Source of the DNA: Sipunculus nudus
Taxonomy: Eukaryota > Annelida > Sipuncula > Golfingiida > Sipunculidae
DNA length: 64,000 nt
Reading direction: 5' to 3'
NCBI GenBank assembly: GCA_026874595.1
Contig: CM049313.1
Coordinates: 37,788,659-37,852,658, forward strand
Shown here: piece after piece, positions 25,875 through 38,400 of the stretch
Layout of the letters: each line of letters starts with the position of its first letter
Numbering within the stretch: the stretch's first letter is position 1
Made by a program: the position numbers and the translations under genes
Notes under the pieces: generated by a model
Told to the model about the DNA's origin: nothing
Databases searched by the model: none
The model's input: only the letters and a program-made list of their open reading frames with translations

Positions 25875-26834
25875 ATGAACATGCATCCAGAGGTAGGTAC
25901 ATGTTTTTTTCCCCCATTTTAAAATGTCCACAAGTGCAAGTCCCTTGACTGATGGGCTGAGAGCTCCACACTGTCAGTAGAGCTGTCAAACTGAGTTGTG
26001 CAGAGAGTAAAACCCAAGGCCCTCCCCTCCATACCCTATGCCTGTTACTGTTACAGCTGAGGGGCGTGGAAATATTGTCATTAAATTTCTTTTTTTTTAA
26101 AATCAGAATTGATTACATTTCTACATTCATATTTACAGATATCTCACTTTATCCTTATAACAAAATTACAAATAACAGTCATTTTAAATAAATATAGATG
26201 AAATGATCCTCGTTCCAATAGGCTGTGTTTGCTGAGGAAATTTGAGGGTAAATACATACATGCTCCTGGTCTCAATCATCTCTCATACACCTCTTATGTG
26301 ACAAACAAATATATATATATAAATACATATATAAATACATGTATATGGACAGGGTTTTCAAGTAATATATAACACAATCTTTAATAATGTATATATAACA
26401 AAATTTATATAATCTATTAAAATGTTACTTACGCAGGCTGAAGAAGATAAGAAGAAAGGTAATGAGTGTATGAAGGAGGAGAAGTATGTGGAGGCGATGT
26501 TTTACTACACGCGAGCCATCAAGCTGGACCCCAACAACCCTCAACTTCACAGTAACCGGTCACTGGCCTTCCTGAAGATGGACCAGTATTACCATGCACT
26601 GGAGGATGCAGATAAAGCTGTCAAACTCAAACCAGACTGGGCAAAGGTGTCACATTTATTGTTTAATATATGTATATATATATAAGTAGAAATTATCAGC
26701 GCGTATGCAGTCTTTCCTCCGCGAACAAACAGCGCTCTATGTTTTGCAACAGAGCATGATATGATAGATATGTGATGACTCTGGGTCACGACCGAGGCGA
26801 AACCGACGGTCGTGACCCAGATTCATCACATATC

Positions 26835-26898
<64 letters not shown>

Positions 26899-29800
26899 AT
26901 ATATTTATATATATATGTATATATATGTCACAGGCGAAATTAGAATCCAGGCGGATTTAAAATCCGCCTAGGGGAGATTGAAATTTTGATTTCGCCTAGG
27001 GGAGATTAAAATCCTGTTATGATAATATGTAGGATTTCAATCTCGCCTCGACGGATTTAAAATATGCCTAGGCGAGATTGAAATTCTGATTTCGCCTAGG
27101 CCATATTTAAATCCTAGCTATAAATCTGCTTTATTCACTTACTTGCTTTAATCATGCTTATTATTTCATTATAAAGTATATCTTAAAAAGTATAATCTTA
27201 ATATTTAATGATATCATTATAAAATTAGTGACTAAAACAAGTTACTAGAGCTTAAAATAAATTCTGATTTATTACACTCATGGGTTTACTGGGGATGTCC
27301 TTTTATTTTTAACATTTTTAAAAGCAATTTAATTTTAGCAGACTGACAAAACAAAATCTGTAAAACTGGTAGTCTACCAAATATTTTAATTTTATTCCAC
27401 CGTGTTCCACAGCACATTTTAATCTCACCTAGGCAAAATCAAAATTTAAATCTCGCCTAGGCGGATTTTAAATCCGCCTGGATTCTAATTTCGCCTGTGA
27501 CATATATATATATATATATGTATGATATATTATAAAATATATGCCTCAAGATCTGAAATAGAGAGTTGCCTGTAACAGAGAGAACCCTGTAAAAATAAGG
27601 TGTCTGTAATAGAGAGATGTATGTAAAAGAGAGATGCCTGTTATAGAGAAGATGAATGTAATAGAGGTGTGTGTAATAGAGATGTATGTAGTAGAGAGGT
27701 GTATGTAATAGAGAGGTGTCTGTAACAGAGAGGTGTCTGTAACAGAGAGGTGTCTGTAACTGAGAGATGTATGTTATAGAGAGGTGCCTGTTATAGAGAG
27801 ATATATGTAATAGAGAGGTGTATGTAATAGAGAGGTGTCTGTAACAGAGAGGTGTCTGTAATAGAGAGATGTATGTTATAGAGAGATGCCTGTTATAGAG
27901 AGATATATGTAATAGAGAGGTGTCTGTAACAGAGAGGTGTCTGTAATAGAGAGATGTATGTTATAGAGAGATGCCTGTTATAGAGAGATATATGTGATAG
28001 AGAGGTGTATGTAATAGAGAGGTGTCTGTATCAGAGAGGTGTCTGTAATAGAGAGGTGTATGTTATAGAGAGGCCTGTTATAGAGAGATATATGTAATAG
28101 AGAGGTGTATGTAATAGAGAGGTGTCTGTAACAGAGAGGTGTCTGTAATAGAGAGATGTATGTTATAGAGAGATGCCTGTTATAGAGAGATATATGTAAT
28201 AGAGAGGTGTATGTAATAGAGAAGATGTATGTAATAGAGAGGTGTCTGTAATAGAGGTATATGTAGGAGGGGGGTAGATGTAGTAGAGAGGTGCCTGTTA
28301 CAGAGAAGATTATGAAATAGAGAGGTGTCCATAACAGAGAGATGTATGTAATACAGAAGATGTATGTTATAGAGAGGTACCTGTAATAGAGAAGATGTAA
28401 GTAATAGAGAAGTGTCTGTAATAGAGAGATGTATGTAGTAACAGAGAAGATGTATGTAACAGAGATTTATATGTTATAGAGAGGTGCCTATTATAGAGAG
28501 ATATATGTAACAGAGAGGTGTATGTAATAGAGAAGTTGTATGTAATAGAGAGGTGTCTGTAATAGAGGTATATGTAGTAGAGAGGTGTATGTAGTAGAGA
28601 GGTGCCTGTTACAGAGAAGATGTATGAAATAAAGAGGTGTCCATAACAGAAAGATGTATGTAATACAGAAGATTTATGTTATAGAGAGGTACCTGTAATA
28701 GAGAAGATGTAAGTAATAGAGAAGTGTCTGTAATAGAGAGATGTATGTAATAACAGAGAAGATGTATGTAATAGAGAGGTTTCCGTAACAGAGAGATGTA
28801 TTTAATACAGAAGATGTATGTAATAGAGAGGTACCTGTTATAGAGAAGATGTAAGTAATAGAGAAGTGTCTGTAAAATAGAGGTGTATGTATTAGAGAGG
28901 TGCCTGTAACAGAGAAGATGTATGTAATAGAGAGGTTTCCGTAACAGAGAGATGTATGTAATAGAGAGGTACCGGTAATAGAGAAGAAGTAAGTAATAGA
29001 GAAGTGTCTGTAATAGAGAGGTGTATGTAGTAGAGAGGTGCCTGTAACAGAGAAGATGTATGTAACAGAGATGTCTGTAACAGAGTGATGTATATGATGG
29101 AGAGGTGCCTGTAACAGAGTGATGTATGTAATAGAGAGGTGTCTGTAATAGAGAAGATGTATGTAATAGAGAGGTTTCTGTAACAGAGAGGTGCTTGTAA
29201 GAGAGACTGGTGTATGTAAATGTGTATTAGAGATTGGTCTGTAACAGATTCTGCCTGTAATGGAGAGTTGTCTGTAATTGAGAGGTGTCTGTAAACGGAG
29301 ATTTCCCTGTATTTTGTCATGAAATTCAGTTTAAAATGCAGTATTTGAAATATTTATATACTCATCTCTGAACATAATTTTAATACTTAAATATCAAATG
29401 GTAAAAGAAGAAGGATGGAGCTTTAGTTTATTGATAAATTATACAGTTTTTTATTCATGAAATCAATAACAGGACATTATAATTCCTTACATTCCTTTGT
29501 TGAACAGGGTTACTACAGACAGGGAGAAGTCTTTTACAAGACAGAACATTATGATAAAGCTGTGAGAGCATATCAGGTGAGCAACTTTATTAGCTGGTCT
29601 TAATATTTATTTCTGTTAATTATATAAAATGCTTTTTTATTCCAGTTTTTTTAAAGTAATAATATCAGATGCAATAAAACAAAGAAATGTAGCTTTTATA
29701 AGGCATTATTCCAGTGATGTAGGACACAAGACTCAAGTCAGGTCTTGAGGCCTCTTTTTTAAGGACTCAGAATCACTCTCCAGGGTCCTTGGCTCAGACT

Positions 29801-32800
29801 CATACTCCATGGTCTTTGGCTCAGACTTGTACTCAAACTTGGAGGTTAGGACTCTAGAAGATCAGGCCAAGTCAATCTTGAGTCCAGTAGAAAAAAAACT
29901 CAGTCACAAATTATATAAAGACTGTGTACAAGGGGTATTACTAACAACAGAATGTTACAAAAAATAGACTTTACATACCAAGTTTAAGCTATGCATATGG
30001 GCTTAACATTAACATCAAACATTCAAGTACAAGGCACTCGTAAACTCACATATAAAATTTGCATGATTATCTTAAATATCCTTTTTCAATTTTTTAATAA
30101 GAAGATTTGCATTAGACATGTACTTTGGCTTGGGTTCCAAATGACTCAGACTCAAAGAAGGTGGACTTGACTTGAACCTCAAGGACTTGAGCGGCCTATA
30201 CTCTGACTTGCACTTGACTATGATGGTGTAGACTCGACTACATCACTGCATCCTTCAAAGGTTGGGATTCTTACAAACAAGTAGCTTTTTTCTTGCTTTT
30301 TAGGATGGGACTAAAAGGAATAGATGAACCACATTATTGTAAAAGACAAGTAGATTGAGGCCCTTAGAGATGGCACCATATAACCAGATGATACAGATGC
30401 TGTATTCATTTTAGTTTTTTTACAGAAAGGTATGATGCTGTGTACTGATGACACAAAAGGACTACAGGAAGCCTTAGAAAAGGGCAGGCAGGCACTAAGG
30501 AAGTTCAGAAAAGGTAATGATTTGAAACATTATTCAGCAGCTATAAATACTGTTCACCTTTGGTTATGGTTATGGTTAGTCCTCCTTGCTCCTAGAGGAG
30601 CATAGGGCCTCAACAGCATCCTTCCACCATCTTCTGTCCCTGGCACAGGTCTTGGCCTCCTCCCATGTCATGCCGGAGTCTCTCTCATTGTGTAAGCTTC
30701 TCCTCCAGGTCTGCTTGGAGCACCCTCTCCTCCTCTTCCCCTGCAGGTTCCACTTGAGTGCTTGCCTGGTGATGTTGCAGTGCTCCTTCCGCAAAGTATG
30801 GCCAACCCATCGCCACTTTGGTAGCCTAACCTGAACGTCAATAGGCTGTTGCTTTGCCCCCGTCCACAGGTCAGTGTTTGGCACCTAATCAAACCATCTG
30901 AGGCTGAGGATCTGCTGGAGACATCTGTTGATGAAGCTTCGAAGGTCTGGATCTTTGCAGAGCTGGTTTTGGTGACTCGCCAAGTCTCTGACCCATAGAG
31001 AAGCACAGACTTCATGTTGGAGTTAAAGATCCTCAGCTTGATGTTGGTGGAGATGGTGGTTGTTCTCCATACAGGCTTCAAAATGGCAAATACTTGGCGT
31101 GCTTTCTTCAATCTTGCCTTGATGTCTTCTGTCTCCTCTGTCTGAAGAGCTTGGAAGTGGTTGTGGAGAGAGATCTGAAATGCCTGTTTTATGTCCTGTT
31201 GCTTCTGTTTCCTGACGTTCAACTTTCTCCTTGGATTGGGGTGTGTCTTTTGTGCAGACAGTCACGTCTTGATCTTGGTGACAACGAGGTGATGGTCTGA
31301 GCCTATGTCTGCGCCACATCTGACTCTCACATCCTGTAGGGAGCTATGATAGTGTTGCTTTACCATGATGTGGTCTATCATGTTCTCTGTTTTGTGGTCA
31401 AGGGAGACCCAGGTACCTTTGTGGCAATGTTTGTGTGGAAAAAGGCTGTTAGTGGCGCAGAAGTCAGCCAGCATCTGTCCATTCTCATTCATTTCACCAA
31501 GTCCATGTCGTCCCATCTCCCACTCTCTGTCGATGTTGTCAGTCCCAACCTTGGCATTCATATCCCCCATCAGGATGAGCATGTCCCATCTCAGAATCTT
31601 GTCCAACACTGACTGAAGCTGGGTGTAGTAGTTTTCCTTGTCTTTCTCCTCTGCAACATTGGTGGGGGTGTAGCACATGACTAGAGACACTTTCTGGAAG
31701 CGGGACTCGAACCTCGCGGTGATGACGCGGTCTTACACAGGATTTCATTCCAGTAGTCTCTTGGCTGCTTGCTTGGACAGAAGGAGGCCAACTCCAGCTT
31801 CATGACGGTCATCTTCATTCCTGCCAGAGTAGAGCAGTGTCTCTCCCTTCTGCAGTTGGTCTCTCCGTATCCATTCCAAATGACATCGCACATGCCCAGA
31901 AGTGTGAGGTGATATCTGTGCATCTCCCTCACCTCTTGCACACATCGTCCTGTCTCCCAAAGCATCCTCACATTCCACGTTCCTAGTAGGAAAGGTCTAT
32001 GTGATAACAGTCTCGGGGACTTCATCAGGTTTGTCTATGGTCGAAGAGGGGTCATTGGCTCTACAGCTTCCTGACGGGTTTGGCTGCAGCGCGTCATAAT
32101 TCTCCTGGATGGAGCCCCAAATCTCCCAAAAACTAAATGAGTGTTTTTGCTGTTGATGGTTTCTGTAACTAAGGTCTTTTTCTATGTGAGGGTAGTTAAC
32201 CCATCGCACAACCCCCAACCTGGAGGACCAAGGTGTATTGTTTTGTCTGGCTCCTCCCCACAGACCTGTTGAGCCTGGTTGAACCTTCCAGGGGCTGAAG
32301 CCCCTGCCCCCATAGCTCTGGGGGTTATTGGATCACACAAGTCGTCCTACCGTGTCAAGGTGATACACCAACGGGACAGACTGTTCACCTATAGAAACTC
32401 TTTACTACTTTGGCAACAGATAAAACAAATTATAAGCAGTATTCAGGGATACAAATGTCAAAAGCAGTGTTGGTCATGACACCAGTCTCATGACCAGACT
32501 GTTAATCTGTGGGGATGTAAAAGATGTTCCTGAGCTCTCAAGTTCCTGGTCTCAGCCTTGGATCCTATGAACGAGTCTATGGCTCAGATTGGTGGTCACG
32601 TCTGCACTACTGGTAACTGGTTTGGACATGATAAAATGCATTGATGTGTTGGTTGAAATGCAATTTTAAAAAGCTGAAAAGTAGCTGTTCCCTTCAACAT
32701 TCTAACTAAATAATTTGCATGTGGCAGTTTATTACCTTTACCAACAATACTTACCGCCATTATTGTAATATTGCTATAATGTTCCTGTATGTTGAACTGT

Positions 32801-33244
32801 TGGTCTTATGAACTAGTCATACTGTTCTCTTTCAGACATGTGCAATTTTCATTTTTCCATGTGTCTTTGTAAATATTTCTTACCTTATGAAATAGAGTGG
32901 TGTCATCAGTTTTCTTTTACAGTATGTGCATTTCATGTCATTCTCTTATTGCACAGCTCAGTCCTGGATGCCTTGGAAGGGCATTGCTGCTGGTGTGTTG
33001 GTTGGACTGTTGATTGTAACAGCAGACGAGGTTTTAACAGAGAAAGCCTCCCTGTCAGTAAGTAGACCAACAACCTCTCATTACAACCTCTACTCTCAGC
33101 AAGCACTCTGACACACTCAGTGAAATAACGTCAGTAACAGGAAAGGTCACACCTACAGAAAACTGTCTTAACCATCATACACAAGTATACATTAATGAAG
33201 ATGCCAATCTCTCATCAGTAAACATTTATAATATATATATATAA

Positions 33245-33290
<46 letters not shown>

Positions 33291-35366
33291 TTATAATAGG
33301 TATACTTACATACAGAGTGTGGTTGGCTTTAAAGCCAGAGTTCCGAATTGACAATGAATAAACTACACAAAAGAGATAAATTTGCGAAAAAGACACCTGC
33401 TTGGAGAAGGTGCCCTGTCTGCTGAGCAGTCCTTTATACAATGACCTCACTATGTACTGAGACAAGTGAGCTGTTGTTTTTCAACTCAGGATAATATCCA
33501 AACCCAATTAATTTTCTGGATGAACAGTCTCCAGTTATGATTGCAACTATTTAAGGAAATGAAAAGCATCAAGTTATATTAAATCAAATTTATAAAATAA
33601 CCTTTATTGGATTTTATACTCTTTCAATAAGTTTCTGGGAATCACTATAAATTAAACCTCGCAAAACACTGAATAATGACATATAATGAATATGGAGACA
33701 ACCATCTGAAATTTTTTAATATATATATATATATATGTAATATATATCTTTGTTTTGTTTTTTTTCCCGTTGCAGCATATTGTCCTGAAGATCCTATTAA
33801 TAGCAGCTTTCACAGGAATAGGATATGGAATTGCCTTGGGTTACAGGTGAGTGTAATAAATCATATATATGTTGTATTTTGTTTTCAAATTTATATATAA
33901 AGAAATAAAGCTACACAATGGAAACATGAATCTAGAGTCTTATATATATCAAATAGTTTATCAAATGATGTACATTGAAATTTGATTGTTGTCATTTACT
34001 TAATCTTTGAAGTACTTGTTGGCAACAGGAACTAGTATTCAGGCTGGAATTTTTTTCCCAAACATTTTGAACATATGTTTAAAAATGAGGTTCATATTAT
34101 ATTGCCTTAATAAGCAGTTTTAATTATCCCTTTATTGAAAGATCTACTAATTTAAAGTTTAATCCAGCAAAATATTTGAAATATTCATTGCATGTTAACA
34201 ATTTGATGAAAGGTCTATATGTAAAAAGTATTTTAAACTTCTTTTTGAAAATTATAGGGATTTACAGAAATCTTAATCAGACAAAAGACATGAAGTACAT
34301 ACATGTATATGTATTTTTATTGTATTAATATTTGTACTCTAGGCCACAAGGTCTTCATTTTACTTAGATTCTTCTTATTGAAATGGACAGGTAGATAAGC
34401 ATCTTATGTAACACTTCTGTTTATTTAAGATACTTTTTGCAAACTCAAAGGGAGACCTTGTTAGAAGCCCCTATAGATCTCCTTGGAGGTAAGGTCCTAA
34501 ATATAATCAGTATATTTAAGCTCAGCTGACTATAAGTCATCTGAGCTATAGTTGTGGTCCATTGTCCGTCGTCCGTTCATCCGTCCATAAGACTGGCACG
34601 TCTTGGACACACCATTGGACCTACAAATCTGTAATTCGGCATACAGTTAGATGTCCCCAAGATCTCCTACCATGCGGAAAATTGGGTCAATAGGACTTCG
34701 TTTCCTCAAGATATGAAGGAAAAACCTCAATTTTTTATTAGAAATCTATTTTCACACTTCAGGACTGCCTAATATCAAAACCATTCATATGGTTTCCTTC
34801 ATATTTACCATAAATATTCCTCTATATAGTTCCGATGTACATGCCAGAAATTAAGTCAGTATTATTTGATTTTAAAAGTTATGGGCCCAAACATAATGGA
34901 CTTTGTAAAAAAATCAGGAAAGATATTTGGTCACTTAAGACCAAAGTGTTAAAGGTGGGGACTTTTTTTCAGTAATACAACTTTAATTAATTAAAATATA
35001 ATTGTATACCAAAAATTAGATCAAAATCTAATAATTTTTTTTAAATATTGGCAAAAATATAAAATTGGTACCTTAAATTTTGCCCATGTTTGACCATGGC
35101 ACGTTTTTTCCTGTAACTGCTGTGGATTTAATTTTCAAAGCATGTTTTTGTTACCATTTCAACTGTTAACACCAAAGATTTGAAACCAGTTAATCAAAAA
35201 CTATAGATTTTATTCAAGTTTTCAAGCACCATGTCACATATTGTTTACATCAATTAAGTTAGTGTTATGCGGTTTGCTAGAGCTCAGCTCCCCAGCTTCT
35301 AGGGGCGGATCCAGGATTTTGTAAGGGGGGAGGCTAGTAGACACTTTCCATAACCATATATATATA

Positions 35367-35444
<78 letters not shown>

Positions 35445-38400
35445 TGCTGAGACAATTGCCATAGACATTTATCTTATTATCTATCTATCAATTTATATAC
35501 ATTTTTCTGGTCCTCCTCATAAGTCCGTCTATAACTGTTGAGTACAGCTGCTAACAGACGAATCAACCAACGTCAATAATTACGTGATAAACCTTGCTTC
35601 GCAGAGGATTCATTTACTCGGCAAAACAAGAATTCTGGAGCAAGCAGTAAGAATGGGGATTTATAGCAAAAGAAAAAATGATTTGGAAATTTTTTTTTTT
35701 TTTCTACCAACCGATTTAAAAAATAAAAATAAGACTTGGGAATATTAATAATCTCTTTTTAATTTATCGTATAGGTATGAACATGAGATGTTAGCACAAG
35801 TGCCCAACGATGTAAACATTTCATTCATTATTTAATCTCAAATAATTGATCAGTCATAAAATAAAGACACAACTACACATAAACATTAAAGTGCATTAAA
35901 CATCATTGAAAAAGGCAAACAAATAACTCCTGACTGAATATCATTCTCTAACTACTTTTTAATGTTTTACTCACCAGCGTTCATTTTGATTAAATGGTAT
36001 AGCTTAAATTACTTTTCCATATGTGCAGTTGCTTCTTCAGTCTATAACTTGCTTTTATACGTTCAAATGTCAGATCTTTTTTATTTATACGTCTGAAGTA
36101 TAAAATGCATTTCTTTCGTTCGCATATTTATGCATTATCATTTCCATATTTATATTTGGTAATTTTTACATTTGTAATTGATAATAAATCTTCCGTAAAA
36201 GGATGCTCAAGGTATAAAACATTGTCAGTTTACTCAAATTTCTTGTACCGTTTTGTACATTTTTTCTTTTAAAGAGCGACAAGGACAAATAATTTCAACA
36301 CAGATTCCCCATTGAGAATTCAAACTGATATATACAGCCATATCCCGGTCCCCCATACATATTTATGGCGCGGCAGTAAATTTCCACTGCCTATCATGAA
36401 AAACAAATGCTACGATGTAAGTATATTCAGACATTGTTAATTATTTTTTATTTGAATAATAATGTATTGACGTTTTGTTAAAAAGAGCAAATGATTTTTA
36501 TTTCTAGGATAAAGATAGGTGAAAAGGCTTGCTTTTAATTTAAACGCTTAATCATGTACACAAGCAAGATGTCAAAGCCCAAGGACAGCTGGAGCATTGC
36601 ATAAGAAATGCTTGAGGGAGCAACGGATGATAGATTATGTAATTTGAAATATTTAACGTCTATATATATATAACCAATGTTGGAAAATGCCCAATTATTT
36701 ATTTAAAAATACAAAAGGACCTAGGGCCACAATGGTCCCCGGCCATATGTTAACCAGGAAAGTGTGGCATCAGTGATGGTGTGGGATGGACGGACGGATT
36801 TTGAAGGACAGGTGGACGAAAGGACGGAGGGACTTACAGACGCGGCCCATTTTAGAAGTCTTCTTACTTAACGGCAGGGGAATAAAAAAAGATGCCTGAC
36901 ATGCAGACATGCGCCTCTCCTAACGATTCCTTGGGTTTTCAACGTTTATGTTTCAGTTGAAAGGGTGATATTTGTATGACGGCAACTGGAATAATGTAAT
37001 GAAAATCCTCCCTGATAAAAAATGATAACAATGTTTCCACCCTGGAGGGGGGGGGGGCTTCAGCCCCCAAAGCTCCCCCTCTGGATCCGCCACTTGCTTC
37101 AGTTCTAAGTTCCTTAAATTTGGCATACAGTTAGACGTCTCCAAAATCCCCTACAATGCCAAGAATTAACAAGAGGATTGCTGAATCTAGAGATTTTTTG
37201 TCAAGGATGTAACATTATTTAATCAAGATTCAATTGAATTTACCAAAAATTAGTTCTGAATTTTTCAAATGTTATAAGTTATTAGTATAAATATAAAATT
37301 AGTACTTTAAATTTTGCCCAAGTTTGACCATGGCACGTTTGTTTCCTGAGAGCACTGTTGATATAATTTTCATATCATGCACACATGAGGATTTCATCTT
37401 TGTAGTTTAGAAAGCTAAAAGAAATTGGCCAAATATTGTAGATTTTATTAATGTTTTTGAGACCATGTCAGACCCAGGCTAAATCCAGTCCCTCTTCAGT
37501 CAACTGTGTGTTGACCTTGTTGACCTTTCATCAGATTATGCACGCTTGAGGCGAAGCATCCACTGGGGCAGCCAGGCAGCTAAATGCCCAGCCACAGTTG
37601 ATCCAGGTGTCCAACCCAACTCATCTAGTAGTTGTTTTGAAAAACAACATAACAATAAACAATAAATCAATAATAAGCTCAGCTGACTGTAAGTCATCTG
37701 AGCTATAGTTGTGGTCCATTGTCCGTCGTCCGTCAGTCTGTCCGTCCGTCCGTAGATGTGGCACGTTTTGAAACAGTAAGACCTAGGAATCCTAAATTCG
37801 GCATAATGTTAGATGTCCCCAAGATCTCCTACAAAGCCGAAAACTGGGTCTTTGCGACTTTGTTCCTTTTAGAAATTAAGGAAAAACCTCAATTTTTTAT
37901 TAAAAACCTATTTTTACACTTCAGGACTGCCTAATATCAAAACCACTCATCTGTTTTTCATCATATTTATCATAATTATTCCTCTATATAGTTCCTATGT
38001 ACATGCCAGAAATTATGTCTGTATTATGTAAATTTAAAAAGTTATGGGCCCAAACATAATGCATTGTGTAAAAAATCAGGAAAGATATTTGAACACTTAA
38101 CACAAATATGTTAAAGCTATAAACTTTTTTTCCAGTAATATAACTTAAATTAATCAAAATTAAATTGTATACCCAAAATTAGATCAAAATCTTTTAAATT
38201 TTTTAAAATATTAACAAAAATAAAAAATTGGTACCTTAAATTTTGCCCAACTTTGACCATGGCACGTTTTTTTCCTGTAAGTACTGTGGATTTAATTTTC
38301 TAAGCATGTTTTTTTAGCATTATGTCTGTAAACACCGAAAATTTGAAACCAGTTGATCAAAAACTGTAGATTTTATTCAAGTTTTCAAGCACCATGTAAC

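Noticed and set aside
26772-26960. Tyr-Ile repeat frames here and at 35234-35455
   Set aside because: Plain translation of TA microsatellites.
28892-29320. 142-residue repetitive frame, antisense to the TPR intron
   Set aside because: A product of the 17-base minisatellite. It has no start context or domain.
31094-31612. Plus-strand frames opposite the retrotransposon
   Set aside because: They are antisense shadows of the endonuclease and reverse-transcriptase remnants.
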